DNA of 64,000 bases, taken from positions 248,001-312,000 of the forward strand of contig NZ_CP083760.1 of NCBI RefSeq assembly GCF_020149915.1, written 5' to 3'. Shown here one piece after another: positions 54,601 through 61,695 of the stretch. Under the pieces are notes generated by a model that was not told where the DNA came from, did no database searches, and worked only from the letters and a program-made list of their open reading frames with translations. Position 1 is the first letter of the stretch; every line of letters starts with the position of its first letter. The position numbers were made by a program, and so were the translations under genes. Origin of the DNA: Candidatus Sulfidibacterium hydrothermale (lineage in GTDB: Bacteria; Bacteroidota; Bacteroidia; Bacteroidales; F082).

Positions 54601-56238
54601 ATGTCTCAAAAGCAGAAAAATTATCGTATTTATCTGCCCATTGTTTTTGCCCTGATTTTGATTTCAGGCATTATTCTGGGATTTTTATTACAAAGTAAAG
54701 TTTCGCAACAAGCTGTTCTTCCTTTTGTTAACCGTCCGGGTTCGGGCTACAACAAAGTGGATGAAGTAATCCGCTATATCGAAAACGATTATGTGGATTC
54801 CGTTCATCAGGATCACCTGGAGGCTGATGCCATAAAAGGGATGCTGAATGATTTGGATCCGCATTCGCAATATATTCCGGCGGATGAATTTAATGAGCTG
54901 AATGATCCGCTTTTGGGAAGTTTTGATGGAATTGGTATCAGTTTCCAAATAGAAAAAGATACCATCATGGTAATTAATCCTATTCCGGGAGGTCCTTCCG
55001 AAAAAGTAGGATTAATGGCCGGTGACCGTATTGTGCGGGTAAATGATACTTTAGTGGCTGGTGTGCATATTACCAATACCAAAGCCATGCACATGCTGAA
55101 AGGGAAAAAAGGAACCAAAGTGAAGGTAACCATTTACCGGCGTGGTGTGCCCAAATTACTGCATTTTACCATTACGAGAGCCCGCATTCCCATGTACAGC
55201 CTTGATATTGCGTATATGGTGAATAAAGATTTGGGATACATCAAACTGAATAAGTTTTCGGCCACTACTTATGATGAGTTTGACCGTGCCGTGCGGAAAC
55301 TGAAAAAAGAAGGAATGAAAAAATTAATTCTCGACCTGCGGGGGAATCCCGGTGGGTTGCTGAGTGCTGCCATCCGCGTGGCGGATGAATTTCTTCCGGC
55401 AGGTAAGCTGATTGTTTACACCAAAGGACTTCACCGGCTTAAAACGGTAGCTTATTCTACAGACAAAGGACAGCTGAAACATACCGATGTGGCTGTTTTG
55501 ATTGATGAAGGAACCGCATCGGCAGCCGAAATTGTCACCGGCGCTTTACAGGATAACGATATTGGTGTTGTAATTGGTCGCCGTTCGTTTGGAAAAGGAT
55601 TGGTGCAGGAGCAGCTTCGTTTGCCCGATGGGTCGGCTTTGCGCCTGACGGTGGCACGGTATTATACGCCTACCGGCCGTTGTATCCAGAAACCATACAA
55701 AAAAGATGATTTTAAAGATTATTATGCCGAAGCTTATCGCCGGTATCTTGACGGGGAAATGGAAAACCCGGACAGTATTAAATTTAACGATTCGCTGAAG
55801 TTTGTTACCCCGAAAGGCAAGGTGGTTTATGGCGGTGGCGGTATTATGCCGGATATTTATGTGCCGTTGGTAGAAGACACCCTGCATTCGTTCTACAATA
55901 TTTTGGCCAACAAGGGCTTGATTTATCAGTTCGCCTTTGATTATACCGATACGCATCGTCCGCAATTGCGTAAATACAAAGATTTTAAAAGCTTTGATAA
56001 GAATTTCCATATGACCGAAAAAGAGTATGCTGACCTGGTGGCTTTTGCCAAATCAAAGGGAATTAAAACCACCAAACGGAAAGAAAAACTTTCCGAAAAA
56101 CGGATCAAGATTCTTTTTAAAGCGTATGTGGGAAGAAATATTTTGAATGAGAAAGGATTTTATCCGATCTATCATCAGATCGATCCGATCTTTAAAAAAG
56201 CTGTGGAGGTGATGAATCACCGGCATGTGGACGATTGA
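54601..56238 (+). CDS. C-terminal processing protease (S41A, CtpA/Prc-like)
   Basis: This 545-residue protease has one N-terminal membrane anchor (YLPIVFALILISGIILGFLLQ), a helical cap, a PDZ domain near residues 95-180 (GISFQIEKDTIMVINPIPGGPSEKVGLMAGDRIVRVND) and an S41 catalytic core. The nucleophile Ser is in DEGTASAAEIVTGAL near residue 305, and the Lys general base in IGRRSFGKGLVQ near residue 330. A C-terminal extension of about 130 residues follows. Such proteases trim envelope proteins. The gene runs to within 6 nt of the convergent GT9 gene. Confidence 0.93.
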   Translation: MSQKQKNYRIYLPIVFALILISGIILGFLLQSKVSQQAVLPFVNRPGSGYNKVDEVIRYIENDYVDSVHQDHLEADAIKGMLNDLDPHSQYIPADEFNELNDPLLGSFDGIGISFQIEKDTIMVINPIPGGPSEKVGLMAGDRIVRVNDTLVAGVHITNTKAMHMLKGKKGTKVKVTIYRRGVPKLLHFTITRARIPMYSLDIAYMVNKDLGYIKLNKFSATTYDEFDRAVRKLKKEGMKKLILDLRGNPGGLLSAAIRVADEFLPAGKLIVYTKGLHRLKTVAYSTDKGQLKHTDVAVLIDEGTASAAEIVTGALQDNDIGVVIGRRSFGKGLVQEQLRLPDGSALRLTVARYYTPTGRCIQKPYKKDDFKDYYAEAYRRYLDGEMENPDSIKFNDSLKFVTPKGKVVYGGGGIMPDIYVPLVEDTLHSFYNILANKGLIYQFAFDYTDTHRPQLRKYKDFKSFDKNFHMTEKEYADLVAFAKSKGIKTTKRKEKLSEKRIKILFKAYVGRNILNEKGFYPIYHQIDPIFKKAVEVMNHRHVDD

Positions 56239-56244
56239 TCCGGA

Positions 56245-57237
56245 TTAAAGGGCGAGGAGTCTTTTCGCTTCGTACACGATAAAGTTTTCATCTTGCTTTA
56301 GCATGCACTGGAAATGTCCTTTCGGGCATTTGTTAAAGCCCAGTTTGCTACAGGGCCGGCATTTTAGTCCGTTGACTTCTGCCATAACCACTTTGTTTTT
56401 TTCTCCCGGTTCGTAAGGATACATGCCGAAAGCCGGAATGGTATTTCCCCAGATGCTGATTATCGGTTTTTTGAAAGCGGCTGCAATATGCATGAGACCG
56501 GTGTCGTTGGTAATGACTACTCCTGCCTGCCGTACGAGAGATGCAGATTGATTCAGATTGAGTTTTCCGCAGGCATTTAGGATTTTTTCGTTTTTGCTTA
56601 ATGCTTTTATTTTTTCGCCGCGTTCCCGGTCTTCTTTCCCGCCAAGCAGAACAAAAGGATGATCCAGTTTTTCGATGACAGCTGCTGCTTTTTCTGGCGG
56701 AAATATTTTTGTGGCATGTTGTCCGCCAATAACAAAAGCAATGTATTTTTTTGTTTTTAGTAGGGGATATTCCCGCAAATCCACATAATCTTTGTCCGGA
56801 ATAAAATAATCCAGTCCTTTTTGGTCGTTTTTTACGCCGATTTTTTCCACGGCTTCAAAATAGCGGTCAACAATATGTTTTTCCGGCAACAGGTTCCATT
56901 TAAAACGGACCATTAGCCATTTTTGGGTATTGACTTTCGGAAAAGAAGCAGAAGGCTTTTTTAATGCTTTTTTAACCCGTAAAGAGCGGATGTTTTTGTG
57001 TAGATCGACGATAAAGTCAAAGTTTTCTTCTTTTAGCCGGGTAATTACTTTTTCCAGTTTATCCTGTAAAACATGAACTTTATCCACGTAAGGATTTTCT
57101 GAAAAGATGGGTTTATATTTTTCTTTGGTAAGGAAATGAACCTCGTAACCGGATTGTGTTTTCAGCGCTCTGATTACCGGCGTGGTAAGAACAATATCCC
57201 CGATAGAACTAAAACGGATGATTAAAACTTTTTTCAA
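56245..57237 (-). CDS. Glycosyltransferase family 9 (heptosyltransferase-like), TTG start
   Basis: The family motif KKVLIIRFSSIGDIVLTTPVI begins two residues after a TTG at 57237. The TACATTTG box at 57256-57263 lies downstream of the first ATG (57285) and would exclude it. I therefore give 330 residues with a TTG start. GT9 features include FVIGGQHATKIFPPE, LGGKEDRE, CGKLNLNQSASLVRQAGVVITNDTGLMHIAAAFKKPIISIWG and a late FNKCPKGHFQCM. Members transfer heptose or other sugars to the lipopolysaccharide core. It stands alone, not in an LPS cluster. Confidence 0.9.
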   Translation of the reverse strand: MKKVLIIRFSSIGDIVLTTPVIRALKTQSGYEVHFLTKEKYKPIFSENPYVDKVHVLQDKLEKVITRLKEENFDFIVDLHKNIRSLRVKKALKKPSASFPKVNTQKWLMVRFKWNLLPEKHIVDRYFEAVEKIGVKNDQKGLDYFIPDKDYVDLREYPLLKTKKYIAFVIGGQHATKIFPPEKAAAVIEKLDHPFVLLGGKEDRERGEKIKALSKNEKILNACGKLNLNQSASLVRQAGVVITNDTGLMHIAAAFKKPIISIWGNTIPAFGMYPYEPGEKNKVVMAEVNGLKCRPCSKLGFNKCPKGHFQCMLKQDENFIVYEAKRLLAL

Positions 57238-57255
57238 AATCGGTTCTTTTTTCTG

Positions 57256-57263
57256 CAAATGTA
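57256..57263 (-). promoter_or_regulatory. -7 box (TACATTTG) for the GT9 gene
   Basis: The complement reads TACATTTG and lies 18 nt before the TTG at 57237, deciding the start. Confidence 0.6.
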
Positions 57264-57340
57264 TAATAAAAGCGACAGCACTCAAGTTCCGGGGTTTTTA
57301 AAATTCTGTTTGCTATTTAACCATGTTGATTCTTTTTGTT

Positions 57341-57348
57341 TAAATTTG
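57341..57348 (+). promoter_or_regulatory. -7 box (TAAATTTG) for the T9SS cargo gene
   Basis: TAAATTTG predicts a leader of about 95 nt. The leader includes a 12-codon ORF (57358-57396) that may or may not be translated. Confidence 0.45.
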
Positions 57349-57448
57349 TCAAGAATTATGAAACGCAGGCAGATTCTGTCAGCGGCCTTCCATTGATTCG
57401 TTTAGCTATGGTAAATAAATAATAGTCAGCCATTTAATTACAGTAATT

Positions 57449-60400
57449 ATGAAAAACAAAGTACACCTGTTACAGGGAATATTCATTACTTTCCTGTTTT
57501 TGTTTTCATTTCAATCCTTGCAGGCACAGGAATGGAAGCGTTTTTTACCCCAAGACAAAGTAAAAAATCATACCCTTACGTTAGAAGATTATCAACAAGC
57601 TTTCTCGAAATACTGGCAGGGCGAAAAGATGAAAGAAACGGAAGCCGAACGGGAAGTGGAAGATGAGATCAGGGATGAAAATTATGAAAAGTTCATGCGT
57701 TGGGAGTGGTATTGGGAAACGCGTGTTGACCCTAAAACCAAAGCTTTTCCGACAACAACAGCCTGGGATATTTATCAAAAGTATCTGGCACAGCATAAAA
57801 CAAAATCAGCACTCGTTGAAGACGATGGCGATTGGGTAAGTATCGGACCAAACCAAACACAGGGCGGTTACGCCGGATTAGGACGTATAAATTGTGTGGC
57901 TTTTAGTCCTGTTGATACGAATACTTTGTATGTGGGTACGGCATCTGGTGGTGTTTGGAAAACAACCGATTTGGGGAATACCTGGACCCCGCTGGGCGAC
58001 TTTAATATGTCTTTGGGCGTTGCCGATATGGTGGTTGAAAATCACGGCGGAGACGATATTGTTTATCTCGGTACCGGAGATAAAGACCATTGGGATACTT
58101 ATTCCATCGGTGTCCTGAAATCGACCGATGGAGGAAAAACATGGAATACAACCGGACTTTCCTGGAAACTGACAGATTATGCCATGGTTTACCGGATTTT
58201 GAAAGATCCGGATGATGATAATACACTTTATGTGGCCACCAATAAGGGGTTGTATAAAACAACGGACGGAGGCGTTTCTTTTAATGAAATTGATGCGCAT
58301 CACTTTCGTGAAATAGAATTTAATCCGGATGACAAAAGCATTATGTATGCCGGCGATTCGTGGGGCGGAATTTTTTATAGCACGGATGGTGGCCAAAGCT
58401 GGACCCAGGTAATTGATAAGAATGATGTGGGTGCCGGAAGAGTAGCTATTGCTGTGAGCCCGGACAGTGCTAATGTTGTTTATGGTTTAATTGTGGGATC
58501 TGATAATGGCCTTTTTGGTGTTTACCGGTCGAATGATTACGGACACACTTTTCAAGTTGTACAGGATACGATTAATTTGTTAGGTTGGAATTGTACAGGA
58601 ACCGACGATGGTGGACAAGGATGGTATGATTTGGTGTTGGTGGCCGATCCAACAGATGCCAATACTGTTTATGTTGGCGGTGTGAATACCTGGGTTTCGC
58701 ATGATGGTGGTCATCATTGGGCACTGGCTAATCACTGGTCCAGTACGTGTTCTAATCAAAATGAAATTGTTCATGCCGATAAACATTATATGGCTTTTCA
58801 ACCGGGAACAAATGCATTGTTTGAATGTAACGATGGCGGTATTTATAAAAGCAACGATGGAAAACATTGGACCGATTTGACCAGTGGCATGGCCATTAGC
58901 CAAATTTATCGTTTAAATACGTCTGCTACGGTTTCTGATGAGGTACTTACCGGATTGCAGGATAACGGAACCAAACTTCTTTCTTCCGGTACCTGGACTG
59001 ATGTTATGGGCGGTGACGGGATGGATTGTCAAATAGATTATACCGACGTAAACACCCAATACGCAGAAAATCCGAATGGGGCTATTGAACGGACAAAAGA
59101 TCACTGGAGTCATTCTGAAGATATTTCAAGCGGATTGGACGGAGAAGGTGCCTGGGTAACCCCGTTTTTACTTGATCCGAAAGATCCTAAAACGATTTAT
59201 ATCGGATACTCTGATGTGTACAAATCAACAGATCAGGGGGATACTTGGACAAAACTGAGTAACTGGGGCGGCAAAACCTTAAAGTCTCTTGCAGTAGCGC
59301 CTTCCAATACAAAATATATTTATGCCGCGACTTATTCTATTATCTATAAGTCGGAAGATGGAGGAAGCACCTGGACAAATATTACTTCTAACTTACCGGT
59401 AGATTATGCCTCCATCAAATACATTACGGTAAAAAATGATGATCCGAATACGGTTTGGGTTGCTATGGGTGGTTTTAATGACTTGGGTGTTTTTAAAACG
59501 GATAACGGCGGTGAAAGCTGGGAAAATATTTCTACCGGTTTACCGGAAGTACCTGTAAACTGTATTGTTCAGAATACAGCAAAAAAAGATACTGTTGAGC
59601 TGTATGCCGGAACCGATGTTGGCGTTTTTGTCCAGCAGGATTTATCGCGCTGGATTCCTTTCAACAAAAATCTTCCCAATGTGGTTGTGAACGATTTGGA
59701 TATTCATTACGACGGAACCGGCAGTGGAAAATTGTTTGCCGCTACTTTTGGCCGTGGATTGTGGACATCTCCTTTGTTTACCGGATATATCGAGCCCATC
59801 AAACAGGCATTGTTTGAAGCCGATAACCTTCATCCTTATGTAGACGATACTGTTCGGTTTACGGACATGTCTACCAATCATCCCACATCGTGGAAATGGA
59901 AATTCTCTCCGGCAACCATTACTTATTTGTCTAATACGGATTCTACTTCACAAAATCCGGTAGTGAAATTTAATGCTTCCGGATCTTATACGGTAACCCT
60001 TACCGCGACGGGCGACAGTACGTATACGCTTACACAAAACGATTACGTTCAGGTAAAAGATTTGTTAAGTGTTACGGTAAAAGCCAACCGTACAACGGTT
60101 TGTTCGGGTGATACCACACAACTCTTTGCAATCATGAGCGGAGGCTCCGGAGATTATAATTTTAATTGGAGTACCAATCCTTTAGGATGGACTTCTTATG
60201 AGCAAAACCCAATCGTGAAACCGTTTCAGGACTCGGTTTTATATATCGTTCAGGCATTTGACGGAAGTCTTTCGGTGAAAGGCAGTGTTATGATTTACCG
60301 GGTTGAATGTACCGGCATACAGAACAACGAAGCCCTGTTGGGAGAAGTTCGTATTTATCCGAATCCGAATACCGGAACTTTTATGGTGAAAGCGGATAAG

Positions 60401-60580
60401 GAATTTTATCAAATTACTATTTACAATCATGCCGGGGTAAAAGTTTATAGTAAAGTCTTCAACAGTAAGGAGGCTTCAATTCATCATCATTTTGCCCGGG
60501 GAGTCTATCTGGTTAAAATATCAGTGGGTTCGGCTAATGCCGTTAAAGGCGTTATAACGCGGGGTATTGTTGTGAAATAG
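57449..60580 (+). CDS. Secreted BNR/VPS10-like beta-propeller protein with PKD domain and T9SS type A sorting tail
   Basis: This 1043-residue protein has a signal peptide (IFITFLFLFSFQSLQAQ). A large part (about 125-780) is made of sialidase/sortilin-type repeats with recurrent GGKTW, GGQSWTQV, GGSTWTNI and GGESWENI Asp-box-like loops, as in one or two beta-propellers. A PKD-like domain follows (VRFTDMSTNHPTSWKWKF, SYTVTLTATGD, about 795-875), then a second Ig-like unit. The C-terminal 75 residues (VRIYPNPNTGTFMVKAD to the basic end GIVVK) form a type A T9SS sorting tail. It is therefore likely on the cell surface or outside. No catalytic residues can be assigned. Confidence 0.9.
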   Translation: MKNKVHLLQGIFITFLFLFSFQSLQAQEWKRFLPQDKVKNHTLTLEDYQQAFSKYWQGEKMKETEAEREVEDEIRDENYEKFMRWEWYWETRVDPKTKAFPTTTAWDIYQKYLAQHKTKSALVEDDGDWVSIGPNQTQGGYAGLGRINCVAFSPVDTNTLYVGTASGGVWKTTDLGNTWTPLGDFNMSLGVADMVVENHGGDDIVYLGTGDKDHWDTYSIGVLKSTDGGKTWNTTGLSWKLTDYAMVYRILKDPDDDNTLYVATNKGLYKTTDGGVSFNEIDAHHFREIEFNPDDKSIMYAGDSWGGIFYSTDGGQSWTQVIDKNDVGAGRVAIAVSPDSANVVYGLIVGSDNGLFGVYRSNDYGHTFQVVQDTINLLGWNCTGTDDGGQGWYDLVLVADPTDANTVYVGGVNTWVSHDGGHHWALANHWSSTCSNQNEIVHADKHYMAFQPGTNALFECNDGGIYKSNDGKHWTDLTSGMAISQIYRLNTSATVSDEVLTGLQDNGTKLLSSGTWTDVMGGDGMDCQIDYTDVNTQYAENPNGAIERTKDHWSHSEDISSGLDGEGAWVTPFLLDPKDPKTIYIGYSDVYKSTDQGDTWTKLSNWGGKTLKSLAVAPSNTKYIYAATYSIIYKSEDGGSTWTNITSNLPVDYASIKYITVKNDDPNTVWVAMGGFNDLGVFKTDNGGESWENISTGLPEVPVNCIVQNTAKKDTVELYAGTDVGVFVQQDLSRWIPFNKNLPNVVVNDLDIHYDGTGSGKLFAATFGRGLWTSPLFTGYIEPIKQALFEADNLHPYVDDTVRFTDMSTNHPTSWKWKFSPATITYLSNTDSTSQNPVVKFNASGSYTVTLTATGDSTYTLTQNDYVQVKDLLSVTVKANRTTVCSGDTTQLFAIMSGGSGDYNFNWSTNPLGWTSYEQNPIVKPFQDSVLYIVQAFDGSLSVKGSVMIYRVECTGIQNNEALLGEVRIYPNPNTGTFMVKADKEFYQITIYNHAGVKVYSKVFNSKEASIHHHFARGVYLVKISVGSANAVKGVITRGIVVK

Positions 60581-60595
60581 ATATCTAAGAAAGAG

Positions 60596-60631
60596 AAAAA
60601 GCCGGGTTTCATAATGAGCCCGGCTTTTTTT
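60596..60631 (+). terminator. Rho-independent terminator after the T9SS cargo gene
   Basis: An 11-bp stem joins 60596-60606 (AAAAAGCCGGG) and 60619-60629, with a 12-nt loop and a T run; the A run on the left makes it usable in both directions. Confidence 0.85.
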
Positions 60632-60666
60632 GTGATGTGAAGTTTGGCGTTTTGTTTGCTTTTCGG

Positions 60667-61641
60667 TTAATTCTCTCGGTTTATGGTAAAATGGATGATT
60701 TCTTCCAAGGCTTTACGGCCTTCGTTTTCAGGAAAATCACCCAGTAACCGGATGGCTTCTTCTTTGTATTCCATCATTTTTTTACGGGCATATTCCAGCC
60801 CTCCGGACTCCCTGACCTGGCGAATTAATTCTTCTACTTTTTGTGGGTTTTTATTTTGATGTTTTATGGTCCGGATAATTCTCCGTTGTTGTTTCTTATC
60901 GCTGTTTTTTAAAAGAAAAAGGAGAGGAAGGGTAATCTTTTTTTCTTTGATATCTATGCCGGTTGGTTTGCCGGTGACGGATGTTTTTTTATAGTCCAGT
61001 AAGTCATCCATAATTTGAAAAGCAATACCGGTCAGTTCTCCTATTTTCCACAGCTTGTCAATTGCTTCACGGTTATTTGTTACGGAAAGTGCTCCGGTGG
61101 CAAAGCAGGATGCCAGCAGGGATGCTGTTTTTTTACGGATAATTTCAAAGTAAATGTCTTCGCTGATATCCAGTTTTCTTGCTTTTTCAATTTGTAAAAG
61201 TTCGCCTTCGCTCATGTCTCGTGTGGCTTTGGAAACAAATTCCAGTAAATGCGGATTTTTTGTTTCCACTGCCAGCAGTAATCCTTTTGCCAGTAAATAG
61301 TCTCCGGCCAGAACGGCGATTTTGTTTTTCCAAAGCGCGTTTATGGAGAGCAGTCCTCTTCGCTTGTTTGAATCATCCACGACATCGTCATGAACCAGCG
61401 TTGCAGTGTGTAATAACTCAATGAGCGTGGCAGCGTAATAGGTTGTTTCTGTAATTCCTCCCATCATTTTCGCTGTGTAGAGAACAATAACCGGTCTGAT
61501 CTCTTTACCTTTTGTTTTAAGGATGTATTTCATGATGATATCCAGCAGCGGTACTTTCGACCGGATGGTTTCTCTGAATACCTTATGGTAGGCTTTAATT
61601 TCTTCTGCTATGGGTTTTTTTATCTCTCTTAACCGGGACAT
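60667..61641 (-). CDS. Polyprenyl diphosphate synthase (trans-prenyltransferase)
   Basis: This 324-residue all-helical enzyme has the first Asp-rich motif LVHDDVVDDSNKRRG near residue 90 and the second in GIAFQIMDDLLDYKK near residue 215, with GKEIRPVIVLYTAKMMGG upstream. The residues before the first motif include small side chains (THALLH-type position reads TATLVH), which fits long-chain products such as those for menaquinone side chains. The exact chain length cannot be read. Its promoter box (61653-61660) is only about 12 nt before the ATG, so the mRNA leader is very short. Confidence 0.92.
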   Translation of the reverse strand: MSRLREIKKPIAEEIKAYHKVFRETIRSKVPLLDIIMKYILKTKGKEIRPVIVLYTAKMMGGITETTYYAATLIELLHTATLVHDDVVDDSNKRRGLLSINALWKNKIAVLAGDYLLAKGLLLAVETKNPHLLEFVSKATRDMSEGELLQIEKARKLDISEDIYFEIIRKKTASLLASCFATGALSVTNNREAIDKLWKIGELTGIAFQIMDDLLDYKKTSVTGKPTGIDIKEKKITLPLLFLLKNSDKKQQRRIIRTIKHQNKNPQKVEELIRQVRESGGLEYARKKMMEYKEEAIRLLGDFPENEGRKALEEIIHFTINREN

Positions 61642-61652
61642 TTTTTTCTTTT

Positions 61653-61660
61653 CAAAATTA
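61653..61660 (-). promoter_or_regulatory. -7 box (TAATTTTG) for the polyprenyl synthase
   Basis: The complement reads TAATTTTG, 12 nt before the start at 61641. Confidence 0.45.
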
Positions 61661-61695
61661 CCGTATTTTCCGGAGTTTTTTCATTGTTTCTCTTT

